The notes under the pieces were generated by a model. It did no database searches. It saw only the letters and a list, made by a program, of their open reading frames with translations, and was not told the origin of the DNA. 64,000 nucleotides of DNA, taken from assembly GCA_950295325.1 (NCBI GenBank), contig OX485807.1, positions 23,345,666 to 23,409,665 of the forward strand, in the 5' to 3' direction. The position numbers were made by a program, and so were the translations under genes. Shown one piece after another: positions 1 to 13,100 of this stretch (position 1 is its first letter; each line of letters opens with the position of its first letter). The stretch is from Polytrichum commune. Its lineage: Eukaryota; Streptophyta; Polytrichopsida; Polytrichales; Polytrichaceae.

Positions 1-142
1 TCCCATCCTCGCGAATTTTGCAGAAAAAATCTCGTTTCCGACATGAAGAACAACTCATCTTAGCCGTCTCGATTTGCCACAATTCATGTGTTCCCAAGGC
101 AGTCACTTGTAGCATTAGGTGGATTTAATGTATTGAAGGTTC

Positions 143-466
143 CTAAAGAATTAGAGATTCATCAGCAAGATCCTGGCGATTGGAATCACAGGCATTGATC
201 TGATCACGAACCTGCCTCTTCTGATCCTGTGATGTATTCTCTAGGTGTAAATGACATCCCCGATGAAACTTTGGTCAATACTCCACGGAGGCAACAATGT
301 GATAAGTTGCCCAATGTTCCTTGTGATGCGTGTAGCACCAAGTGGCGTAAATTTATATTGATAGTGCCAACAGGATGCAAATGCATATACAGGATCCTGG
401 AAATTGGAGTGAAATAGGCATAAATGTGATCCATCACGAACCTGTCTCTTCTGATCCTCTGAAAAG
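143..466 (-). repeat. Tandem duplication of the C-terminal exon of the G2-like gene
   Basis: The stretches 168-235 and 392-466 are recognisably the same sequence about 225 bp apart. On the coding strand both encode DQKRQVRD followed by a variable stretch ending N.QD: the upstream copy is the end of exon 4, the downstream copy is exon 5. The 164-nt intron between them (390-227) is therefore derived from the duplicated unit. Confidence 0.75.
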
Positions 467-2573
467 TAGTGCAACCCAGATTCAGCTTGATGTCGCCGGC
501 CTCCTCCAGGATCACCAGCCCCATCCAGCAGCTTCATGAGTTGTACAGGAGGACGGGTCTGATCCAGGGACGTCGGTGACGAAGCGGTTGCCGAATTGCC
601 ACGCCCCTCCATCAACATTACTAAAGCTATGCGCGCATCGAACTCTCTCCGGCACATCTCCCACTCAGTCTCCAGCTTTTGTTTTGCGGAGCTGAAGCTG
701 GTTTGGCTATCATGCTGCTCCCTCACTGTGTTCTTCAGCTCCACAGCGGAATGAAGCCATAAATTGTTACCATTTTGCAGTTGCCCTCCTCGCCAGAAGC
801 TCAGGTCTGCACATTCCTTGGTTTTTTTCAGAAATCGTCTAATAAATAAAGTCCCAGTCTTCAATGAGCACATGATTCACAATCTACCAGCCAGCTGTCG
901 CATCGACCACCAGAATTCCACTTAAAGCAATTATATTTAACGCACTAATTAGAACTAGCTAGCAGATATTATGCGTCATAATGAAATAGAGCAACTGAAT
1001 CTCAAATCTGTCCAAATCGTTTCAAAACATCACAGATTTCTTCTTGCCATGTTAGGACGAACAAACTAGTGTTTTGACTGCAACAACAGATGTGAAACTT
1101 TACAAGTGCCTGCCGTTGGTTACATACTTTTTGAACTGAAAGGGCTTGGTGGAAACCTACCCGTTTGAGCATTCTCGTCATTTTTCATGCTCCTGTACAT
1201 CTGTTACAACCATGTTTTCAGATTTCAATCTTAGTATTAAACTCATTGATGACATCCATGGATTCAACGCCTGGCATATCAACCCACACATGTTCTCAAG
1301 AATTGACTTTCGAGCAAGTCTGTCATCAATATACTTTAGAGTTCTGAATTCATGAGGGGGATCCAGCAGAGTCGGTGGCGATGAACAGATGAAGAGGCAT
1401 TAAAACGGAATGAACAACTTCAGAAGACTCCAAAAAGTTGGATTCGTCATTCAACGTTTGACATCTGTCTTTGAGGAGTGATGCATTCCTGAGGTAATTA
1501 TAAAGCTACTGTAATTGAAGAATGAGGCACTAGGTAATAGAGTTGAAGACCTGAAGATGGCTTTTCACATGGGCGATGGTAAGGCCCTTGACATCCATGA
1601 GTTGCAGGACCATCTTGGGTGTTGCTTCTGCACCACAAAATATAGTACAACCCATTATCAGCATAACCCTCTATTTCGGTCGTGCAATGTTTTGCTTAAT
1701 ACTAGTAGGTAGCAGTACTCTAGATATGGAAACTACTGCAATAAATGCATCATCAGTCTATGGCTACTTCTCGGAATTGTACGTGGATCACTTCGCCACC
1801 GTCCAGTTGACGTCCTGAACTAGTAACACGCACTAGTACTGTACCTAAGGCAGGACCCGGTAAAAACATCATATACTTCTTCCGATTTCCACGAAGAGGT
1901 TAATGTACCTATTCGTTTATCAGAGAGTCATGTAAATCAATAGAAGATTCAAAATCTCCTTTTTTCTTAACCCAATAAGAGTCCAGTGCATGTGCTTCTC
2001 CGAGAGTGGACCACGATAACACATGAATTGGCACTACTGGACAATGTGATTCAAAGGGAATCTGTCAGTCTGAGATATGCCGCCTGCAACTCTTTGTCAA
2101 TCTGCAGATCAAGCAGCAATACTGCAGATTCACCTTGGCAGGCCCTCTTCAACCTTTTCCCTCTCTACTTACATGATCAATTACTAGGTTGTCTTCGCTG
2201 AACCTTGCTTACACTGCAGATAGACCTCCCACTATATGGCTACTTAGACTAGCTAGATTTGAATACCAAAGGTTTTGGGCTGCTTACTCTCTTGACCACC
2301 GAGACGTTCCACGGCCAGCACAAAGCATTGGTGCAAGTCGGCTGTCCAGCGTAGCCTGGGCAATCTGGAACGCACATACTGCCGAACTTTCCCTCTTGTG
2401 CCGAGCCTCCTGATTCCATTCCCAGATGGATCCTGTGCGTTGGTTGTGGACGTGGTGTTACTCTCAGAGGAAAACTCCTCTGACGATCCTGGGGGACTCG
2501 CTCGATTGCTCACCCCTCTCTCGGCCCTCTCAATGTTGTTGCCATCTTGACCCTGTCTCCGGAGAAAAGCCAT
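143..2573 (-). CDS. GARP/G2-like Myb transcription factor, five exons
   Basis: Spliced by eye on the minus strand: exons 2573-2288, 1627-1551, 1200-1161, 806-391 and 226-143 (TAG at 145-143), 300 residues; every intron is GT-AG and all phases agree. Residues about 62-129 form a G2-like DNA-binding domain: VRQYVRSRLPRLRW, then LHQCFVLAVERLGGQE, then the 77-nt exon giving ATPKMVLQLMDVKGLTIA and HVKSHLQ, then MYRSMKND. This signature is that of plant nuclear GARP factors; the VRxYVRSxxPRLRW form fits the Arabidopsis At2g40260/At1g14600-like group better than KANADI. Residues 1-60 are Ser/Asn-rich and probably disordered; residues about 150-200 look helical or coiled-coil. The start is the first ATG of the open frame; an upstream TTG is not a plausible start. 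Retention of the last intron would give a different C-terminus ending at 241. Targets are unknown. Confidence 0.9.
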
Positions 2574-4800
2574 TTGCTTGTGAATCAAAACCCGGGGCTA
2601 AGGTTTGAGCAGCTAGTGCATGCAGAAGATTTTGAGCTACATGCCACCAACCTCACAAGTTGATGATGATCTCCGGCAGATTCAACTCAACTCAACCCAA
2701 ACCTCTCTTGCAGACAAGTTAATAATTTCCTCGCTCACTAAGTATACTAACAGTAGAAGTAAGTCTGGTGAAGGGATGGATTTTTGATCTGGATGTTTAC
2801 AGAAGCCTTAAGAACTAGTGGAGGGCTCTGCAAGGAAACCCGATTCGGTTTTATCTTGAATCAGAGTGCTGCAGACGGCCGGGGTGCAGACAGAAGAAAT
2901 AGAAGAAAAAGAAGAAAAAGCGGTGGGGGTGTGTGTGGTCTGGCTTGCAACGCACATAAGGTGGGTTGGGTTGGATGATGAGCTAATGCTTAGGTGAGTC
3001 GAGAGATCAAGAGTGGCTAGAGGTGTCGCTTCTAAATCTGTACCTATTTTTGGGGAATATGTCCGAACTGGGGAAAGTCGCCGACTAATCAGAGTGAAGA
3101 ACCTGCTATTATAAGAGTCAACCGATGCATGTTGATGATGTCGAGAACATGCATTCCGGCCAACACGAGTGGGACAGAATGAATTTGGCTGGAGAGCCAC
3201 ATACACACGCACCCTCACTGCTTTCTGGGAAGAATAGAATAGAATGGAATGTTGGGCATGAGACGACCAGGTCCAGATTAGTTGCTCAGTAGCCACCTTC
3301 CGTCGAACCACCCACGCGCTTGCAGGACAAGCAGCAGCTGATCACCATCCTGAGCTCACACGCCCAAGCCTGCGAGCAGCCTTGAAGCGTGAAGTGCAAG
3401 CAAACTGCCTACAGCTAGCGAAGCTTCTACTTCGTTGATGAACAACATCATCATCATCATATCTCCTCCACCCACGTCGATGTCATTGATGAATCATTCT
3501 TCCTCCACACACCAACTCCCACATTTTTCCAGCTACCCAAACGGGTGGGGACGTGGGGTGGCGTGGGGTGGGGTTGGGGTTGGGGTCGAGGTTGGGTTAA
3601 CTTCACTTCACTGAACCCTCTACCGCAGCTTACTGCAATACTAGTTAGTAGAAGGCAGGCTTGACTCTCCTAGCTCCCACTTTGCACGTGTGACCAGATT
3701 CTACTACGCCATCACCAACCTAAAGCTTTCTATAACTACAACAACATCGATCGACAGCACCTAATCCGGCAGGCTGCAAGATATAATTCTACTAATCACC
3801 ACCAGATAAGCTAGTGATCTTTCTGATCACATCACCTACAACATCGGTAGAACTAGCGGCAAAAGCCACACGAGATGATGGTCGATGGAAACCCCAGCCT
3901 AGCCTGCTGGTGGGACTAACTTAGTTACACATGAGCTTCAAACGGGCGATGATGCAAGAATGATTCATTCGGATAGCTAGCTGTGGGTGCACCAGTTTCT
4001 GCGCCAGACAAAAAAAGCCGACCAGGTGACCCCTAGCTAGCTCAACATGCTAGGAGTAACGACGACGACTACGACGACTACGACTCCCGGACCCGCCGTG
4101 GCGACAACCCTGTTGTGTCGTGACTCATAACTCCCTCCTCTAAGTTCTTGCAGGGCTCTTCTTCTTCTCCTTCTGCTTCGTCCACTCGGTAACTTGTCAC
4201 AGTACGACTGCTTCCACACTAGCTAGCTAGCTAGCTACCCAATTCTTTCTTGCTTTCTTTCTTGCTGTTCCTCCATCCGTGAACTTAGCCGAAGGTGTCC
4301 CGAAGCTGCTGCTGGCGCGAGGACTAGACGACGATCCGCAATTCCTCCCTCTGCTACCTGACCGACCGGCTATACGTTCCAGAGACTCTCAAACTCAGCT
4401 TTCTCTTTTCTCTTGCTCTTTCCTCTCAGCGTCTCGACTTCCTCTTTCCCGGCTTTCGCTACCCCCCTAACTTGGGCTTCCTTCGCTGGGCTTGCCTTGG
4501 AGAATTCCTTCCTTCCGAACTTAATTCCTGTATAAAGGGAGTAAGCTACCCATTCCTGGAATCCTCAGGCTTCCATCCAAGTTCCGGGGGGCGGGCGGGC
4601 GGGCAGGCAGGCAGGCAGGCTTTGGGATTGTTTTCTTCTTCTTCGTCTTCGTCTCCGTCTTCTTCTTCTCCTTCTCCTTCTCCTTCTCCTTCTCCTTCTC
4701 TTCCCTGTCCGTCGTCCTCTGTCCGTGGGGACCCACCAGCGCTGGACTTTCCGGGCGTCACTGCTTATAAATACACCAGTGGAGCTAGGTAGCCTGAAGG
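2574..4800. promoter_or_regulatory. Upstream region of the G2-like gene; microsatellite-rich, no coding exon recognised
   Basis: This is the 5' side of the minus-strand Myb gene and is richer in GC than the DNA at 5.4-12 kb. It holds a GA-rich stretch near 2890-2925, a run of GC(A/G)G units at 4586-4620 and a CTT/TCTCCT microsatellite at 4631-4703. A TATAAATA motif lies at 4764-4771 on the plus strand with a CT-rich stretch before it, so a plus-strand or divergent start is possible, but I see no exon following it. Long open frames over the microsatellites are low-complexity artefacts. Confidence 0.4.
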
Positions 4801-4875
4801 AAGGCTGGAAGCCTTTGTATGTACACGGCCTGCCTGCTCCCCAGCACCCCCTGCCACCGTTTTGACCCGGGGCCT

Positions 4876-5340
4876 ACCCTACCCTACCCTACCCTTCCCT
4901 TCCCTTCCCTAGCCTGCCCCGCCCTGCCTTAGGCCAAGAGTGTTAACAAGGGTGGCCAACGAGTTTACGTAAAGCCCCTCCCCTCAGCAGGTTGTCCAAC
5001 GGGGATTTGGGCGAACCAACCCAACCCATACCCTCGTTCCTTGTTGGATGCCTAAACCCTTGCCTTCAAGGAACTAGTGTACGGGTTGGTTCGTCCCAGC
5101 CCCCAACGGGTTAATGTTCGCTACCAACTTGTCGATGCTTTTCACCCGAGAATGCCTCCTCTCTAGGGCATTTTGCAAACAAGGATCATCCCATAGGTTT
5201 TGGTCTACTTAATCTGGAGGGCTAGGCTTACCTTATCTTACTTTACCCTAAATGCAAGCATGTCCCGGCCCGTCCTGTCCTGCCCTAGGCGTGTTAGCAA
5301 TGTTAGCAAGGGTGGGTTTACGTAAAGCCCCTCGGATCTC
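4876..5340. repeat. CCCTA/CCCTT microsatellite and a direct duplication
   Basis: CCCTA and CCCTT units run from 4876 to about 4915. The stretch after them, with the words GTGTTAACAAGGGTGG and TTTACGTAAAGCCCCTC at about 4940-4985, returns in slightly altered form at about 5289-5335. This indicates a local duplication of roughly 350 bp period. No coding content seen. Confidence 0.6.
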
Positions 5341-5399
5341 GACAATTTTCATTCATTATACATGGGCGCGTTATAACATGTAAATGACGACCTTTAGGT

Positions 5400-8300
5400 T
5401 TCTTGGTGTGTCATTTTCAATGTATAGCATTCAGTGTCAGTGCTTTGCAATGGATAAGGTATGTTCTCTCTAGGGCATTGAACGATCAAAGGTCATTCCT
5501 CTGGCTCTACCCTCATGAGGGCCTTATTCCCAAAACACCTTGGGGCTCAATTTTTACTCACTGAACGCAGATAGGTAGTGTGCACATTGAAGTCCAACAA
5601 AAAGAACAATGTACAACATAATATTCTAGGTAAAAAGTTCTAACAGTGGAAACTTCAAACAATTACACTCTATCAACTATTTACCATAATCATTAAATAC
5701 TTTGCTCTACACCGTTTATGGTAGTTAGTGTCACACCTAATAGTTTCACTTACCCTATTATGGGGACCTATGTGCAGGTTACTTCAATAATCAGCAACTT
5801 GACCATTAGTGTAACCTCAAATACTTGACATTACTATCCTTACAAATATCTTAATATTAGTATGCTCAATATGTTTAGGTTATAATGATGTTATTTATGT
5901 TGATAAAAAATACCATGTTGACAAGTAGTAAATGTGAATACAATTCTAGGCGTTTGCCAACCTAGTTTAGATTGTTTGCCAATAACGTACATCACACTAA
6001 ATACCATAAGCGATGTTGGGTGTAGTGCTAACAAGTTTGCTATAACTTTTCTTAGACTTGCCATTTCTTGTTGAGTGACTTGCTCGACCCCCTTAATCAA
6101 TGCCCGCCCTACCCACCTCTACCATCTCTAGATTCTGCAACACCAAATTCAGTGGCACACCTAGTAGCAAGCACCGAGAAATGCACACGCAACTTAATTA
6201 CAGCAACTCTAGGTTGGTGGGTTGCCTCTACCAAAGAGGAACCTTGCTTCATGGACAAAAGCAACCCTTAATTGCCTAAATGTCCCAAAGTGAGACTCCC
6301 AAGAAATAAAATGCTTGATCATAAAATTTCATTATTAGTTATCTTGTAATGTGGGTGAGGCTTGGGCTTTATGTGGTCCCTCTTCTCGATCAGACCTTCA
6401 AATTTGATTGGTACATGGCAAGGCTTGTAATTGAGAATAGACGTCAAAAGATATCTTACAACATGATATGAAATTGCACTATGTGCTCAGGGCTTAAACA
6501 TTTTATGGGTACACTTGTTAACTCAACTTGGAAGGTCTATGTGATCATTTAAGAAGAGAGGGGATTCTTTTTATTGACCTCATGTAAACTCTGCATCTCA
6601 AATCAAATTGTAAATCTTAAGAATATAGTCTTTGAGGTTTGAAGAAGTAAACTAATGAGAAAATTCCAGAGTCAATACAGTAGACATAAATTATTGTGGG
6701 CTTGGAAGTGCCAAGAATTGGGCACATTGGGGTCACGTATCCGGCACACACCTTGTGCTCTAGCATTGTCAACTATGTCCTCTCAAGAGATAGTTTGTCA
6801 ACTTGATCACTCCAACATTTTTCTTGCAACTTTTCACCAGTCTAGTAGGTTATGTAAGGTGGCCAATTTTATCAAGGTTTTCATCAAAACCTTAGAACTT
6901 GAAATTATGGAGACATTTAATAGTTTTTTCCTTTTCATGAATTCATCAAAGAAGACTATATATATATTCACACACTATGTTTTAAACCATATGATTGTGA
7001 TCCTTTGTATGAAACTGATGCCTATTGTATAATGACAACTTCTCTTTTGTGGTGATTCTTAAGAATCTCTCAATGTTATTCTAGAACATCTTAGAAATTG
7101 CTTTGCCCTTCGTGCCTTTAAAAACAATTCGAGAACTCCATAACAAGTTGACAACATGTTTCCTCCACTTTTGTAGAGGGAATAATAGGAGCAATGAAGA
7201 ATATACGTGATCCCAATGAACAATAGGTCGCTTACTAGTTTGATATTAGATAGCTCTAGGTCACCAAATTTGTTTACTCAAATAATTTCTTGCCAAATGG
7301 AGTTGCAGTGGACAAGTTGCAACAAATGGTAAGTTGTAATGAACACCCTTCCTTCTAGTGACATACTACGTGATTAAAGTACTTTGGACTTTTAGTGCTT
7401 GGAAATATATTTCTATACGGGAATTTGGAAAAGACCCACATAAGCATGTTGCACAAATTGATTAATATCTACATAAGATTCACTATGCGAGTATGTCCAT
7501 TCTCTATGTGCACGTTTATTGTTTGCAATCATATATAAACTAAACCCCAACTTGGGCGTTTGGGGGTTGTTTTCAACTAAATTGAATGTCAAGAAATTAA
7601 AGCATGAGTTCACGGTGATGTCATTAAAATCTTAAAACCTTTGTCTTCTGGACTTTGACAACAACCATGTTTTATGTTGTCATTAATGTGACCCACTCCA
7701 CATTTGACTTTAATTTTGAGTCTTCAAATAACCAGTAAACCTTTTTATAACACCAAATATGGCTGCCTATGTAGATTATGAATGCATCAAGAGTATTATG
7801 GTACATATGTGAATAATCACAATTACTTGAAGGTTAATAGTTTTAATGAATTCATAATTACACATTGTAAAAACAAAATGCGTTAAACTAAAATTTAATC
7901 AAAATTGTCAATAGATAGATTCATAAATAGATAAATATGAAGCATTAACTCCCAATGTATAAAGGAACAAACATGAATAAAGAGCCTCTTAAGTTTGCCC
8001 ACATGTCAATGTCCACTTTCAGGAGTAGGCTTATTTAAAAATGTTAGTAGAATAATGATAAATTATAATAATATGTCTTTAACTAAACTTTTAGTATTAA
8101 TTATCAACTCGGAGTTCATAATCAGCGTGGTCCATTCAACATGTAACGTACCTTTCTCTGCACCCAATCTTCTCCTTAAATTATACCATTGAGAGTCATA
8201 ACACATATCCCTAGCTCCATATATCAACAGCAAATTCACACTAATTAAACCACATCAGACTACATTGTTCAATTGATGCCTACTAAATATAGGGTTTGCA

Positions 8301-9500
8301 GATTTGATCATTTGCTTCTACTTTTGAACTCCAATATTTATGGTATTTAGTGTCCCATGGTTAATAGTGTTCCTAACCCTATTTTGAGGTGTATGCTAGG
8401 TTACACTAATTATCAACAATTTCTTTATTAGTATCACCTCATGACACTTGGCGTTTACGTAATCTTTCTAATATCTTGGCATGAGTATGTTCAATAATGT
8501 TATGAGGTGCATGCCTATGTTACGCAATGGTCTACAAGTTGACTAAAGTGTACGCAAACGGCACCTGGCATTAGTAACCTCAAGAATATATTCCTCTTGC
8601 ATACTAAAATGTAAACACATGACACTTGACATAAGTATGCTCAAGAATATCTTCCCCTTGGACGCAAGCACAGTCAAGTGGATAGCCCCAGTACCCTCCA
8701 TAAGTTTAAGTGAAGGTGATTCAAAACGATATACTAACTTTGAATTTTCTAAAGGAAAAAATCATAAACATTTCAAAAACACATTGATCTACAAAGCCAA
8801 GCAATCTATGTTGTCAAAAGAAATTCAAGAAAATTGTAAGTAGGTGATATTGAGCAAGTAATTGTTTTTAAATTCATTAAAATATGATAAAATAAAATAA
8901 AAGTTTTTGTAATGCTACCTTCAGTTTTACAATGAATTCAAGGAATATGGAAAAAATCTAACTTCAAAAATATTTACGGTCATGAAATCTACGTCCAAAA
9001 CCAGGTTTAGCCATTACCTTTTGAGCATCACTTTTAATGACATATTTTGAAGATCTCATCTTAATATTCTATGTTTGAGTATCTAACACAACAATAGAGG
9101 CCGCCATGCAAAAAAATCTAATTCGAACAACACTTTGCTACTTCTATAAGGTGCTTGACCAAACACTTTATGGTTTTAGTATACCCGAGCATTTTTTCCA
9201 AACACTTGACCGTGCTTGCTCCCCTTTGCATACTAAAACACAAGACTATCATCTCAAGTATCCCAATGTGCTATGCTAAATGTCATAAAGTTAAATTAAA
9301 TTTTTTTTAACTCAATATAAAAAGTAACTTGTGTTGACAAATAATATCATATTGACAATTAGTAGACATAACACTTTGAGACCTTTAGGCATCTAGTTTA
9401 GGCCACTCGCAAATATTGTATGTGACACTAAATGCCATCAATGGCGTTGTTGCAAGATCTAGAAAGATGAAATGTTCCGAGTTGAAACTATGAAGTATTA
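5400..9500. repeat. AT-rich region with diverged copies of one dispersed repeat
   Basis: No gene recognised. Two segments, about 5890-6030 and 9320-9450, share an ordered set of words (TGTTGACAA, CATxTTGACAA, TAGTTTAG, ACACTAAATxCCAT). A second set (TGACACTTGAC, AGTATGCTCAA, GTTACxxxAAT) recurs near 5840-5880, 8440-8490 and 8610-8650. These look like old copies of a transposable element; the many short reading frames have no recognisable domain. Confidence 0.5.
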
Positions 9501-9566
9501 GCTATATATTACACAATTAAGTAAAGATATCAAATCATGAAAGACATGTAAGGACATTGACTCATC

Positions 9567-10190
9567 CTCGGGGAGGTCACTAGCGAAATCGTAAAAACAA
9601 TGTGCGATAAAAAATAAGGTCTAATATATTCATTATGAATAAATTTTACATTAAAAATACATATAATATAGGGGGTTTTAAAATAATGAAACATGTTTAC
9701 ATGTAAAATACCATCACATATACTGGCCTCTTTTATCTAATCAATACATGTAAAATAGCGTGGAAACAAAAACTAGGGGTAGCGGGTCTAAGGTAGGGTT
9801 TGTGCTAGTGGATAAAAAGAGGTAATTTTCTGTTGAAAAAACTTGGATTGATGACGTCGCAGGCTGGTTGGCTTGAACGTTACTAAACCAACGTATCCAA
9901 TGTGGAGTTAATGTTCTCCACCTATGTGCCGGGAGGGAAAATTTCAATGCATTGTTTGAATTGCAATCTTCTTTGCACTTTTCTTTTGCAATATATGTAA
10001 AATAGGGTATTTTAAAATGATTCCCCCAAATTTTTATAAATATTTCTAGGGTGTATTAAAATACAAGCATTTACCTTTGATTTGAAAATATCATACTCTA
10101 TAATATTTTATGCAAGTTAAATAGCCCCCCAATAAATAGGTCTTGAGCGCACGTGTATGCATCAATATAAGAGGGAGTGACCTCCCCGAG
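9567..10190. mobile_element. Non-autonomous hAT-like element, 624 bp
   Basis: Terminal inverted repeats CTCGGGGAGGTCACT at the left and its complement at the right. The element is bounded by a perfect 8-bp target duplication GACTCATC at 9559-9566 and 10191-10198. No transposase frame lies inside. The 8-bp duplication and short inverted ends fit the hAT superfamily; the termini match three other elements in this window (26830, 54007, 62275). Confidence 0.85.
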
Positions 10191-10198
10191 GACTCATC

Positions 10199-13100
10199 AT
10201 TGTGTGACCCTGACCACTTGCAATGGCCACTTCCATCTTGATTAATGCAATTGTGCAAAGAGCATTGAGCCTCACATCCTAGTCCACATTAGTGATGTGG
10301 TGTGAATGAACCTTGTGTGGCTGCAGGCATGGTGCATCTGGACCATCGATTCACCAAGGCCTATCCAAGGGCCTCAATGATCCGCGTTGGCATTGGGGCT
10401 AGGGAAAGTGGATGCCACCTAGGCAGGTGGGCCAAAACTTGACAGGATCTAGGTAGTGCGTTGGAATGTAGAATAAGCTATTGGAATACGTTTTGCCTAG
10501 GTAAGGGTTGTAAGAAACTAGACATGGCCAGATATGTAGGTAAGCACACTAAATATAGTATTTAGTATCATATGGTATTCTATGTCACTTTGGTAACTTT
10601 TCATATGACACTTCTTATGAATAAGTAAACAAATATTGTCATGGATGATGGATGAGTTCATCCATTGGCCAAAACTTACCTTCTCTTGTCAGCAACTTCT
10701 GATAACATATTGTCATGGATGATTGAAAGTTGGATGGAAAATCACTTGGTAAATGACAGTAATTACAACACTCTAAATCTATAATCCCCCAAAAAATTAC
10801 AAGAAATGACAAATAATGATGGATTAACATTTAGTGTTGGTGACACTACACCGAGGTTTACAATTAGTATTGACTCAGCAAGACAATTAGAATTGGTGAC
10901 ACTGATATGATATTTAGTGTAGCTATGTCAGGCAAGCCGTTAAACCCCCCTCAACCCTAGTTATACAAAGCGTCCATCTTTTTTAGAAACCCTGAATCAG
11001 CTGGAAATTATAAAACCACAAAATGGATGAACCAGGAAAGACCCGTGTGGTAAGTCTTGGGTCGATGAGGTTACGAGCTTCCAAGGAACCAAATATTTGC
11101 CTTGCCTAGGTCAAGTCTTTTTGAAGCAGGGAGTTAGCACTGCATGCAATGAGGAATCTACAATAACTGTACAGTGCTTGATGCTTTGGCTTGCAAAAAC
11201 TGAAACAACCTCTTGAAAATCTGCCACATGGCAGTCTTGCATTGGTTGAAACCCACCCCAATCTTCAGGAAAAAAGATGAACCAATAAACAGCTCCATGG
11301 TAATCTTGAGGTGAGGGAGGGAATTATATCATATACGAACGTGCCTCTCATCCATCTAACATAAAAACTGGACCCCCCCCCCCTATGTAGGTTTGTTGTC
11401 AATTTAACTTAAATGATCTCGAGTACACTAGTTTGGGGTCCCTCCCTAATTTCGGTGTCAAATCAGCTTTAAAAAATAACCTCTGGATTGCATACTATTT
11501 AGAGTACCATGCCAATGCCTATCCCAATTCAAATCCAACATTCTAAGTTTCTAACCATCCCTAACCCCCCTCCTAGAATACCACCCACTACACCACCCAA
11601 AACTCTAATACACACTTCAATGAATTCACCCACGAGTCCCTATACTACCCACCTAAATGCAAGACCAAAAGCCAGAGATCCAATAATTAAAATCCTAAGG
11701 CTAAATCCTATAACAAGATGTCCAAATCACCCCTAGTCTAGTGCACAAATAGTGGTCATTCACTGTTTTCGGTTTTTCTACCTTATGGTCCTAGCATATT
11801 GAATTGGGACAAAGAATGAATATTTGTGTAGGAGCTCACTATCATCAAACTACCGGTAACTCCACAATGACATTAATATATCCACTTTCTCTAGCCTTCC
11901 TCCAACATAACAATACTCATGCTAGGGTGGTCTTAGCTCACTTTTCTTTTGGGGAGGCTAAGTCCAGGCCGAACAACATCTGCTTGAACAACGGATTTGA
12001 TTAAAGTTTTTTTTAAGTCTAATCCACCCTGATGTCGGCGTTTGACCTGGTAGGCAAGGTTGTGACCACATGGGCCTTGGGAAGACTGGCATGTTAGAAA
12101 ATATTACAAAATCAAATAATGCTAAATCAAAACATTCAACTGCCAATTCAACGTGTCCGGATGAACAACACCAAAATTGAATACTATTCATTTTATAAAG
12201 CATTCCCAAAATAAAAGGGGCATTATGCCCATGTTATTCCTGGCCCCACGGTGCACGAGCCTACTGTTGAATAGTGTTGTGAATTGAACAAACTACTACA
12301 GCCTAAAGTACAAAATTACAAATATATACAAAGCCAATCTTAAATATAAATTTAATGAATTTCTTGCCTAGCTCATGAGCTAAACATGCAGTCACGACTA
12401 AAAGAAGACAGCCATTGGAAGTTGGGAGGGGAGGTATATCATAAATGTTGAAGTGATCCACTCTTGAGCTTATATCAATGAATAAAATATGGGAAAGTTG
12501 TCAGAATGAAGCCCAAATCGAGAAAACCCAACCGAAACGCAAGTGTGAGATTCCTCAGACAATGTCCTGAAAATCCGAGGATTTCATACTCAGTATTGGG
12601 TGCGGGGCCGCAGGTGGGAGGGGAGGGAAGTAATAATTTACTACTGTCTGGACTCCGCTTGACTCCGATTGTATAACTATTTTTACAGAAAATCTCACAC
12701 TTCCCAAAAATAGATAATATTTTCTGTGAAATTAATAATCACGAGCAGAAAAATTGTCCACTTCCTTTCAATGCCTTGCAACTGCAAATTCACAGGCCCA
12801 GGGCCCATAGTAACTGAGACAATGTGGGACATGAATTCCTATTGTCAAGCCTCCCAAAACCCAAGAATTGGGAATTTAGGAGCTTCAAACAATAATCTGG
12901 AGTCTGCACTGCTTCCTTTTGCCAACACATGCCAGATCCAAAGATGAATTCAGCAGCACTTTTTATTTGTACCCCCCCTCCCTGATGAAGCCATCGGATT
13001 TATTCCAAATTACGGGATATTCATTCCAATTTCCCAATTGTCTTGTGGTGGTTGTGCTTTGTACCATGTTCATAACAGGTATCTGGAAGTACTTTGACTT

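Noticed and set aside
4764-4771. TATA box of a plus-strand gene
   Set aside because: The motif is good, but no downstream exon, start codon context or coding frame supports a gene there.
4472-4792. Open frames over 4472-4792 on both strands
   Set aside because: They translate GC(A/G)G and CTT/TCTCCT microsatellites into Ser/Pro or Glu/Lys runs.
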